Assembly: GCA_002392945.1 (NCBI GenBank)
Contig: DGHZ01000052.1
Span: 1 to 15,348, forward strand
Direction of reading: 5' to 3'
Length of the DNA stretch: 15,348 nucleotides
Source: Caryophanales bacterium UBA3835
GTDB taxonomy: Bacteria > Bacillota_I > Bacilli_A > RFN20 > CAG-826
Shown: piece by piece, positions 6,379 through 13,755 of the stretch
Numbering within the stretch: position 1 is the stretch's first letter
Layout of the letters: every line of letters begins with the position of its first letter
The notes under the pieces: generated by a model
What the model was told of the DNA's origin: nothing
Seen by the model: only the letters and a program-made list of their open reading frames with translations
The model's database searches: none
Position numbers and translations under genes: made by a program

Positions 6379-9102
6379 CTACGCAATTTTAAGCGAAAGG
6401 CTGGGACGCACACTGAAGTACGTGTTGTCGACAAAGTAACTGGTGATGGTGCCATCGTAATAGACATAAAGCGTGCGGCTGTGGGCGCCACTCCAAGGAG
6501 AACGAGTCAAGTAGTAGCCGTTATATAAGTAAGACAAACTGGTTGAATACCGAGCACCTCTAGCTCTAGCCCAGTCCGTTGTTTTACAATATCTTGTACT
6601 GGATGAACCAGTCGATGTTGAGAACCCATAATCGCTATTTAGATAATCTCTATAACTTGGTAAGAAGATTTTGTCCTCGGTATTAGCGCAAGCATAGCTG
6701 TTGCTTGTACTATTTGTTGTGGCCGCACTATTATTAACGGTTGTTGTTTGAATATAAGTGTTGTCTAATGTAAAAGCAGAATTATAGAAGTCAGTATTTA
6801 ACCATGTACGGATATCGCTGTATTTGTAGTTGTTAGCGTAAACAGTTTGGCCATCAATGGTTCTGGCTGATATTGAATTATAGTAGCAATGTGCATCTAA
6901 TAAAGCAGAAGAAAGAATATAATATTCACCGTTGTAATTACTTAAAATGTTCCAGGTGATAGGTTCACATTTAAACCAATAAGTTGCCCCACTAACAATG
7001 ATATTGCCATTATCAAACGTGTAGTTTGATTCGTATGGAGTGGCATTAATTTTAGCGTAATAATCGCCTTCGTATAGATACCACCCATTTAATTCTGGCA
7101 TTACTAGTTCATTTAATGCAGTTATTAAAGTTAAATCATTAACATTTGTTTGTGGATATAAGCCATAAGTAATTGTTTTACCGTCTTGGGAAATAATTGG
7201 CTTTGTAGCGAAATGCTCTTCTTCTTCAGTAGTCAAGAATATTGCTTCAAGAGAGTAATTGCTAGACGGCATAGAGAAAACATACGGATTATTATTTGAA
7301 ACAAAACGTTCACCATCATACCATCCTTTAAAAGTTCCGCTTATATAATTCATTGTCGCAGTCACGGTTCTATCAGTTTTATATTGACCTGCTCCAGAAA
7401 CTGTTCCTTTAGCTTCATCACTAGAAGATAACGTCAAAGTGTATCCATTTGTAAAAGAGGCGTATAAATTAACATCATGTTCCGGCATCACAAATGTATA
7501 AGAAGAATCATAAGAAACTTCGTTTAAATCATCATCATACCAATAATCGATGGCGTAGCTAGTATTAGCATTAGCAACCACGCTAACTTCTAATCCAGCT
7601 CCCCATTCACTAGGAGATGATACAGTTCCCATAGATTCATCGTCGCTATAGACGTTAATGTTATAATTTTGCGTAAATCTAGCTTCATATTCTAATGAAT
7701 TATTTGGAAGATTAAAAATATATGGATTATCCAAAGAAATAAAGTTGTCATTATCGTACCAACCCGCAAAGGAATAATGTGTATTAGGGTTAGCGGTTAA
7801 AGTGACTTCTTGTTGATAAATATATGATCCTGCTCCAGAAACACTGCCTTTATTTTCATCATCAACAGTTAAACTAACTGAATATGGGGTCCACGCAAAT
7901 TTAGCGGTATATTCCAAATTTTCATGAGGCATATTAAACGAGTAATGATTATCGTTAGACACTAGTTCGTCGCTTGTGTTATACCAACCTAAGAAACTCA
8001 CTCCGGTATTTGCGCTAGCGACTAAGGTAACATTTTGCTTATATTTATATGTTCCTGCTCCAGCGACACTTCCTAATAACGGATTTAAATTATTTAATAA
8101 AACTTCATAATTGTTTGTGGAAAATTTAGCGGTATAGGTTTTATTGCTATATGGCATATTAAACGAATAAGGATTATCGTTAGATACTAACGAATTGTTC
8201 TCATACCATCCGCTAAATGTATAGCCATCATTTGCAGTGGCTTCAATGGTGACTTCGCTTAAATAATCATAAGATCCAGTGGAATCAGAAACCACTCCTT
8301 TTTCACTTGATTCTGATTGAATAACTAAGTTATAAGATTGATAGGTGAATCTAGCAACATAAGATAAATCATCATTACCAATAGTAAATGAATAATTCGC
8401 ATTATCGCTGATTAAGGTTTCACCCTTATACCAACCCACAAAGCGATAGCCAATATTTGCAGATGCATTAATTGTGATGTTTTCTCCTGCTATTTTTACT
8501 CCACCTCCAGAAACTGAACCCATTGTTTCATTTTCACTAGTAAGTGACAATATCGGAAAATTATTTAGACAAGTCAAAGAAATATCCATAGAAGAAATAT
8601 TAAAATTAGCACCACTTAAATTAGTTATTTTAAAATAATTTGGTAGATAGCCATCAAAATTAAATATTTGGTGTGAAGAAGTTGTAGAAGTAAAATTCCT
8701 CGATTCTGAAAAACTATCATCTCTTGAATACTCGATAACATATGGCGCTCCATCGGTTTTAAAAGATAAATCAATTGATTCCATACCATGAATTGGATCG
8801 GTGTTGCAAAAATATCCTCCACTTCCTAAAACGTGCCAAGTCGTGGCAACACCTTTAATTTGATAATAGTTAAATCTAACTCCGCTTCCTAAATTCGTAT
8901 GAATCAAAGCATCTCCATCATAAGGGGTGTTACCAGTATGTGAATGAAATTTATTTTTTGATGAATTAAAAGAGATTCCATATGATCCACCACTAGCACG
9001 TGTTTCAGTTAAAAAGAAATTTGCGCTGTTATTAATAACAAAACCAGTTGTAATTCCTACTAGAGCAAAATATATAGCAATCAAAAGCTTTTTTCTATGC
9101 AT
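6379..9102 (-). CDS. Secreted repeat protein: signal peptide, six InlB/Flg_new-type repeats, DUF6273-like C-terminus
   Basis: A 907-residue exported protein. A Lys-containing start and a hydrophobic core (residues 6-26) form a signal peptide, with cleavage likely near TRA-S (36-37). Residues about 40-180 form a unique beta-rich domain. Six tandem repeats of about 70 residues follow (185-622), each with G-[ST]-V near the start, then GWY or its variant YWY, and ending in Y-x-F-x-M/L-P...A-x-F. The last part (about 640-907) matches the DUF6273 pattern: YGLYPQT (646-652), FKCEPITWNIL (710-720), YSDIRTWLN (761-769), DKIFLPSYRDY (810-820), TRSPW (866-870) and VRPSLSLKI (898-906). No LPxTG, C-terminal membrane helix or lipobox is seen, so it is probably released or held non-covalently. 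GGAGGG precedes the ATG. An adhesive or carbohydrate-binding role is a guess. Confidence 0.85.
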   Translation of the reverse strand: MHRKKLLIAIYFALVGITTGFVINNSANFFLTETRASGGSYGISFNSSKNKFHSHTGNTPYDGDALIHTNLGSGVRFNYYQIKGVATTWHVLGSGGYFCNTDPIHGMESIDLSFKTDGAPYVIEYSRDDSFSESRNFTSTTSSHQIFNFDGYLPNYFKITNLSGANFNISSMDISLTCLNNFPILSLTSENETMGSVSGGGVKIAGENITINASANIGYRFVGWYKGETLISDNANYSFTIGNDDLSYVARFTYQSYNLVIQSESSEKGVVSDSTGSYDYLSEVTIEATANDGYTFSGWYENNSLVSNDNPYSFNMPYSNKTYTAKFSTNNYEVLLNNLNPLLGSVAGAGTYKYKQNVTLVASANTGVSFLGWYNTSDELVSNDNHYSFNMPHENLEYTAKFAWTPYSVSLTVDDENKGSVSGAGSYIYQQEVTLTANPNTHYSFAGWYDNDNFISLDNPYIFNLPNNSLEYEARFTQNYNINVYSDDESMGTVSSPSEWGAGLEVSVVANANTSYAIDYWYDDDLNEVSYDSSYTFVMPEHDVNLYASFTNGYTLTLSSSDEAKGTVSGAGQYKTDRTVTATMNYISGTFKGWYDGERFVSNNNPYVFSMPSSNYSLEAIFLTTEEEEHFATKPIISQDGKTITYGLYPQTNVNDLTLITALNELVMPELNGWYLYEGDYYAKINATPYESNYTFDNGNIIVSGATYWFKCEPITWNILSNYNGEYYILSSALLDAHCYYNSISARTIDGQTVYANNYKYSDIRTWLNTDFYNSAFTLDNTYIQTTTVNNSAATTNSTSNSYACANTEDKIFLPSYRDYLNSDYGFSTSTGSSSTRYCKTTDWARARGARYSTSLSYLYNGYYLTRSPWSGAHSRTLYVYYDGTITSYFVDNTYFSVRPSLSLKIA
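7237..8550 (-). repeat. Six tandem protein-level repeats (InlB/Flg_new type)
   Basis: In protein residues the units are about 185-252, 256-328, 331-402, 406-477, 480-550 and 552-622. Units 2, 3, 4 and 6 are closest to each other, sharing GWY, V/I-S-N/L-D/N-N-x-Y and a closing A-x-F. Unit 1 (TIGNDDLSYVARF) and unit 5 (YWYDDD, WGAGLEVS) are the most divergent. The DNA is not identical between units, so the array is old and selected rather than freshly expanded. Confidence 0.85.
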
Positions 9103-9157
9103 TTATACACCCTCCAAAAGACAACAGTAACCAAGATCTTAATAAGATGTAATGAAT

Positions 9158-9188
9158 ATATTACCCCACTCGAACGTTTTTTATTCAA
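9158..9188 (-). promoter_or_regulatory. Possible promoter of the secreted repeat protein gene
   Basis: On the minus strand TTGAAT (9183-9188) and TAATAT (9158-9163) are 19 bases apart, longer than ideal. The -10 lies about 55 bases before the ATG at 9102. Weak call. Confidence 0.3.
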
Positions 9189-9419
9189 AAAAGACAAAGT
9201 AGTTACTAATTAATATTTTACTCGTTTATTATTAATAAAAAAGCAATTTATATCGGCAACTCAATTCTTTTATTCTAAATTAATTTTTTGTTGTTTTAAG
9301 CACTATTATATTTTAGTAAGTACCCTTTTAAATACGACAGCGACTATTTTATGAATAAAAGACATTCTGCTTTTTAAATAAAATGTCGATTGTGTGACAC
9401 TTTTGTGCGCATACTTATT

Positions 9420-9425
9420 TATAAT
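9420..9425 (+). promoter_or_regulatory. -10 box of the lipoprotein gene
   Basis: A perfect TATAAT lies 29 bases before the ATG at 9455. No good -35 stands at 17 bases; GTGACA (9394-9399) is 20 bases away. A start near 9432 would leave the ATG at 9428 outside the transcript and supports the start at 9455. Confidence 0.45.
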
Positions 9426-9454
9426 ATATGTGTAAGAAAGTTGAGGAATATTCT

Positions 9455-11626
9455 ATGAAAGTAAGAAGATTACTATTATTTCCTGTTTTATGTGGAATGT
9501 TTTTATCCTCTTGTGGAGAGAGCGCTCCAGTAAAAAAGGCAACAATCAGTATTGAAGCAAATCAATACATGACCACCACTTTAAAAGCTGGCGAATATGA
9601 ATTAAATAAGGCTATCGAATTTACTGTTAGTCCAATAAACGAAGAATATAACGTTTCTTCCGTGAAGATGAATGAAGTAGAATTACCACCAAGTAATAGC
9701 AACAAATATACATTCACTCCTACTGAAGAAAAAACATATACCTTAAAAGTAACAACAAATAAATTAGAAAACAAAGTAGTTTATACTTTTGAAGGATTAA
9801 CCGAAGAAAACTATACAGAAAAGCTAACAAAAGGTGGAACTAGAGTGGTTGTCGAACCTTATGTTGCCGAAACAGGCTTTGAAAACGTATTTAAAAATAA
9901 CAATTTAAATGTTGCTAACGACAAACAATTTAAATTAATTTGTCGTACTCAAAGCGAAGATAAAAACGTTTGGATTAGAAAAATTGAATTCACCTTTGTT
10001 GGAGACAAAAATAAATTAGAGTTAATCAATGCCGATCAATTTGAACATTACGCAAACGGAGTTTGGGAAACTGATCTAACTAAAGGTAATCTAGGACAAA
10101 ATTCCATTGATTTTAAAGGCGTTAATGAAGCAGTCATATCTAAAATTGTTATAACTACCGCTCCATATGTAGCTGAGAAAACCAAATTAGTATTTAATGG
10201 TTTAGATGCTGAGGACAAGGTTTATTCATTTGATGGTTTCACATATGAAGAATGGCAAAAAAGAAAATTAGTCTCTTCAGACACTGAATTTGTTACCTTA
10301 CAAACACATTATCTTTATGTTGAATTTAGCCAATATCACGCCGAATACTTTAATGTCCTAAGCATGAAATTTGGTAACAATGTAGTCAAAGATCATAAGT
10401 TATTTGACCCTGATGGAAAAGAAATTGTTGTTTATAGTATTTTAATTGATGATAAAGATGTAATAGATGGCAAGGTCACTATCAACGCTATTTGGACACC
10501 AAAAATTGCTAATGAATTCTTTGTTATTGATACTGTTTCCGCGAATAAATACGTTAAAGGATTTATGGAAACAGAAGCTAAAGCTTCTCTATATTTAGAA
10601 AACGCGATTGGTTTTGGTAATAAAGTCTCTATTAACTTAAGACCAAAAAGAGGATATAAAAATCTTAAGATGATTGTCAACGGACAAACCATTGAAAGAG
10701 AAGAAGAAAAAGATTTATATACTTTCACTGTTCCATTTGCTAAACCAATTAATATCTCCTTTACCGCTGAAGAAGGAGATAGAGAAACAGAAGGTAAAGA
10801 AGTTATCGAATTAACTGGCACCAATAAAGAGAAAGGTAAATTATTAGCCGCAGAACTTGAAGGCGCAATTTATGTAACATTCTACGCTAATGAAGATCAT
10901 CCAACCGCCACTCTTACTGCTATATCATTTGAAGGATCACCTTTATCTCCATTTACACCTACAGATGGTGAAGAAGAGCCAGAAAGCAAGATCTATAAAC
11001 TAAATAGCGAACAAACTGCAAAATATAAAGCTACTGCTGATAAATCATCTTTATTTGAAGTTACAATTCAAGAACAAGATTCTTATAAATCTACTGTTAG
11101 AATTAATAAAGGCGCTTTCAAAACTGAAATTGAAGGTAAACAGGCAAGCGAAGAAATGGGCTACGATGTTTATGAAGTTGACGGCAAGAGCTCTGTTACC
11201 GTTAAATTCAAACTTAACGAATATAAAGATCTCCATTCTATCGAAGTTAACGATAAGAGATTAACAGAAAGTGAATACAAAGTTAATCTAGATGGCTCGA
11301 TTAGTTATACTTTTGCTGCCAATGCAAAAACATATGATTTCATAGTTCAAACTAAAGCTCAAAAAGTGACCCTTTCTTTAGATGAGAATTCCACTACTGG
11401 ATATATCGTTAAAGATTTACCTAAAGAATTTGAAGTTGGTCAAAAAGTTAGATTATCTTTAGGAGTCACTGATGAGAGCAAATATTGGTTAGAAGGCAAA
11501 GCAATCACTGTTACTTATAACGGAGAAAAATTAACAGTTGATGAAACTAACTTCACATTTGAAATTATTCCTCTAAAAGGAGTTAGCAAAATCAAAGTAG
11601 AAGTTAGCGATAAGCCTCAAGCTTAA
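9455..11626 (+). CDS. Large lipoprotein with divergent beta-type repeats, family not recognised
   Basis: I choose the ATG at 9455 over the in-frame ATG at 9428. It has GAGG eight bases upstream and begins directly with a lipoprotein signal, MKVRRLLLFPVLCGMFLSSC, with lipobox LSSC and Cys20 as the lipidated residue. The 723-residue product should be anchored on the outer face of the membrane. It shows at least four loosely similar segments (about 28-100, 355-437, 545-632 and 637-717). Each has a strand, then V-x-Φ-N/G-x-x-x-L, then Y-T/x-F, then a last strand, which suggests repeated immunoglobulin-like or InlB-like beta units. A second pair, YTFEGLTEENYTEKL (110-124) and YSFDGFTYEEWQKRKL (257-272), points to another duplicated module. 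It is Lys- and Glu-rich with few Trp or Cys. I know no function; adhesion or substrate binding are guesses. Confidence 0.82.
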   Translation: MKVRRLLLFPVLCGMFLSSCGESAPVKKATISIEANQYMTTTLKAGEYELNKAIEFTVSPINEEYNVSSVKMNEVELPPSNSNKYTFTPTEEKTYTLKVTTNKLENKVVYTFEGLTEENYTEKLTKGGTRVVVEPYVAETGFENVFKNNNLNVANDKQFKLICRTQSEDKNVWIRKIEFTFVGDKNKLELINADQFEHYANGVWETDLTKGNLGQNSIDFKGVNEAVISKIVITTAPYVAEKTKLVFNGLDAEDKVYSFDGFTYEEWQKRKLVSSDTEFVTLQTHYLYVEFSQYHAEYFNVLSMKFGNNVVKDHKLFDPDGKEIVVYSILIDDKDVIDGKVTINAIWTPKIANEFFVIDTVSANKYVKGFMETEAKASLYLENAIGFGNKVSINLRPKRGYKNLKMIVNGQTIEREEEKDLYTFTVPFAKPINISFTAEEGDRETEGKEVIELTGTNKEKGKLLAAELEGAIYVTFYANEDHPTATLTAISFEGSPLSPFTPTDGEEEPESKIYKLNSEQTAKYKATADKSSLFEVTIQEQDSYKSTVRINKGAFKTEIEGKQASEEMGYDVYEVDGKSSVTVKFKLNEYKDLHSIEVNDKRLTESEYKVNLDGSISYTFAANAKTYDFIVQTKAQKVTLSLDENSTTGYIVKDLPKEFEVGQKVRLSLGVTDESKYWLEGKAITVTYNGEKLTVDETNFTFEIIPLKGVSKIKVEVSDKPQA

Positions 11627-11641
11627 TCACTGCTCAAAAAT

Positions 11642-11662
11642 AACAGCCTATTAAGGGCTGTT
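11642..11662. terminator. Bidirectional rho-independent terminator
   Basis: AACAGCC (11642-11648) pairs with GGCTGTT (11656-11662) around a 7-base loop. TTCTTTTTCTT follows on the plus strand and, after the stem on the minus strand, ATTTTTGA. It therefore serves both the lipoprotein gene (stop at 11626) and the convergent nup operon (stop at 11672). Confidence 0.88.
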
Positions 11663-11671
11663 TTCTTTTTC

Positions 11672-12616
11672 TTATCTTTTGCCTTTATCGTAGGGTTCGC
11701 CTAAAGCTTTCGGGCCAACATTTTTCTTACTGGTAAATATCAATACAATTAAACACACCACATAAGGTAAAGCTAAATAGAAATAAGATGATATACCAAG
11801 TTTTTCTAAGAAATCGATCGAAGAATAGAAAACTGATAAGGTCTTAAATCCTGAGAAGATTAAAGCGCCTAATAAAATGTATAAAGGCTTCCACTGACCA
11901 AAGATTAATACCGCTAAAGCGAGATAACCAAATCCCGTTGCCCCGTTAGCGAATTCCCATTCAGAATTCATGGTGATTAAAAATAAGCCACCAAATCCAG
12001 CTAACATTCCAGAAAGAAGAATACCAATATATCTAGTCTTATTAACATTAATTCCTAAAGAATCTGCGCTTGATGGATTTTCTCCACAACTTGATAATCT
12101 TAAACCAAATCTAGTTTTATAAATAACAACGTAAATGATAGGAACTAAAACTAAAGCAATAATAATGAGCCAGTTAAATCTCACTCCTTGCATACCAAAG
12201 AAGTTGACATTAAATATCTCATAAAATCTCATAAAGGAGAGACGTGAATTACCAACTGGTAAAGCTTCAGTTTTAGTGATTTGTTTAATTAAGACTACTG
12301 CTAAAGCAGTAGCTAAGATATTTAAAGCAGTTCCAACTAAAGTTTGATCAGCTTTAAAAGTGACACAGGCTACCGCTAATAAAAGTGAATATAATCCCGC
12401 ACTAACTATCGCCACTAGAATGACAATTAAAGCACTAATTCCAGCTGGTACTGTATTAGGAAGTACATACATCACCATACCAGCGTTAAAAGCGCCAAAA
12501 GTCATACAGCCCTCTAAAGATAAAGCAACTGTTCCACTTTTTTCGGAGAACATTCCTCCTAAAGCGACAATAGTAAGAATAGAAACAAACGCTAAAAGAA
12601 ATAATACAGCACTCAT
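11672..12616 (-). CDS. nupQ: Nucleoside ABC transporter permease (NupQ/YufQ type)
   Basis: A 314-residue inner-membrane permease of the BPD_transp_2 family. Near the N-terminus it has the typical SEKSGTVALSLEG segment (24-36), a form of the E-K-S-G-V-x-N-x-x-x-E-G motif. A cytoplasmic loop reads SCGENPSSADSLGINV (about 177-192), the coupling-helix region of the family. About eight or more hydrophobic segments cover the rest. With NupP it forms the membrane pore of an importer for nucleosides (guanosine-type in Bacillus subtilis); the exact substrate here is inferred. Its start overlaps the nupP stop (ATGA), with AAGGAG upstream. It is the last gene of the operon and ends 10 bases short of the shared terminator. 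Confidence 0.88.
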   Translation of the reverse strand: MSAVLFLLAFVSILTIVALGGMFSEKSGTVALSLEGCMTFGAFNAGMVMYVLPNTVPAGISALIVILVAIVSAGLYSLLLAVACVTFKADQTLVGTALNILATALAVVLIKQITKTEALPVGNSRLSFMRFYEIFNVNFFGMQGVRFNWLIIIALVLVPIIYVVIYKTRFGLRLSSCGENPSSADSLGINVNKTRYIGILLSGMLAGFGGLFLITMNSEWEFANGATGFGYLALAVLIFGQWKPLYILLGALIFSGFKTLSVFYSSIDFLEKLGISSYFYLALPYVVCLIVLIFTSKKNVGPKALGEPYDKGKR

Positions 12617-13755
12617 ACTTTGTTCTCCTTATTTCTACTTAGCTTATTAAGTTCATTTTTAATTTCAAATTTTCTCATCACTTCTTTTATAAAGAAGACA
12701 AATCCAGATAAATAAATAATTACTGAAGTCATAATTGAAGCAGTTTCAGGAGAGTAGCCTAAATCAGTAATCATCGATCCACCTTCAGTGATATGCATAA
12801 TGAAATATGAAGAGAAGATTACTCCAATTGGGTGAAGTCCTCCTAAGAAGGCGGATGATATACCTTGGAAACCAATTTCTGGAGGAACAGAAGATAATCT
12901 CCAAGTAGTAAAGCCGTTTTGTAGATTAAGTGAAGCTGCTAATCCTGCTAAAGCTCCAGAAATAGCGGTCGCTATTAAAATACTTTTAACTTTACTAATT
13001 CCGGCGTATCTAGCCGCATCACTATTTAATCCAGTAGCCTTAAGTTCATAGCCCACTGTGGTCTTCTTTAATAAAATAAAGATGATAATCACCACTATTA
13101 AGATTAAAATCATTCCTAATCCGACTATTGAGTTACCAGCAAATAATTTATCTAATCCAATAGAAGGAATAAAGGAATTAGATTCGCTTGTAATTGCAAC
13201 TGATTCAGAATGGGCACCATCCCAAATGGTTTTACCAGCATTAGATAAAATGCCATTAACTAAATATAAAGCAATCCAGTTAAGCATAATTCCAGAAATA
13301 ACTTCGTTAACATTAAAGAACGCTTTTAATAATCCGGTAATAGCAGACCAAATAGCCGCAGCAATCATGGCGATAATCATCACAACAAACCATGGCCAAT
13401 TCGCTCCTGATCCTAAAAGGCAAATCACAAGTACGGCAATAGAATATTGTCCAGAAGCACCTAAATTAAATAGACCGGCTTTATAAGAAACTAGAATTGA
13501 TAAGCTCATCGCAATTAAAGGAGCGGTCTTAGCTAAAGTTTGCCCAAAATAATTAATTCGATCACTATGGCTAGAAAAGATTAAATAATTGCCTAATACT
13601 GAAGTCATGCCATATCCAGCATTAGAAGGATTAATAACTAATAAAATTAAAAAGCCTAAAATTAAACCAAGTAAAGCACACCATATGGAGGTCACTACTG
13701 TCTTAGTGGCGTCTTTTTTAATTAAAGAAGAGAAAAATGATTTAATTTTATTCAT
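12613..13755 (-). CDS. nupP: Nucleoside ABC transporter permease (NupP/YufP type)
   Basis: A 380-residue BPD_transp_2 permease, longer than its partner, with an N-terminal cytoplasmic leader (residues 1-20) and a first membrane span at about 22-41. The family marker FNLGASGQ (96-103, for the usual FNIGAEGQ) follows LVSYKAGL. A coupling loop with GLNSDAARYAGIS lies in the second half. Together with NupQ it makes the heterodimeric channel driven by the ATPase encoded just upstream. The start at 13755 overlaps the nupO stop by 8 bases, with GGAGGG upstream, and its stop overlaps nupQ by 4. Translational coupling along the whole operon is thus likely. Confidence 0.88.
   Translation of the reverse strand: MNKIKSFFSSLIKKDATKTVVTSIWCALLGLILGFLILLVINPSNAGYGMTSVLGNYLIFSSHSDRINYFGQTLAKTAPLIAMSLSILVSYKAGLFNLGASGQYSIAVLVICLLGSGANWPWFVVMIIAMIAAAIWSAITGLLKAFFNVNEVISGIMLNWIALYLVNGILSNAGKTIWDGAHSESVAITSESNSFIPSIGLDKLFAGNSIVGLGMILILIVVIIIFILLKKTTVGYELKATGLNSDAARYAGISKVKSILIATAISGALAGLAASLNLQNGFTTWRLSSVPPEIGFQGISSAFLGGLHPIGVIFSSYFIMHITEGGSMITDLGYSPETASIMTSVIIYLSGFVFFIKEVMRKFEIKNELNKLSRNKENKV

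Larger units (their letters stand above)
9103..9454. other. Divergent intergenic region between two surface protein genes
   Basis: This very AT-rich gap holds the two outward promoters. Besides those I see a short inverted repeat: GACATT at 9361-9366 and AATGTC in the 9380s, up to 8 pairs with a wobble on the minus strand, followed there by TTTTATT. It could be a weak hairpin of the leader. No further gene, RNA or repeat is evident. Confidence 0.55.

Noticed and set aside
7237..8550. A possible CRISPR array or DNA-level tandem repeat
   Set aside because: The periodicity of about 210-220 bases is at protein level only; the units differ widely in DNA and have no spacer structure.
9428..9454. 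Upstream ATG giving nine extra residues before the lipoprotein signal
   Set aside because: It has no ribosome site, probably lies before the transcription start, and would put MCKKVEEYS in front of a normal lipoprotein signal; the ATG at 9455 fits better.
12360..12650. Plus-strand frames within the nup operon (also 13058-13486 and 14397-14651)
   Set aside because: They are antisense to well-supported transporter genes and have no family features.
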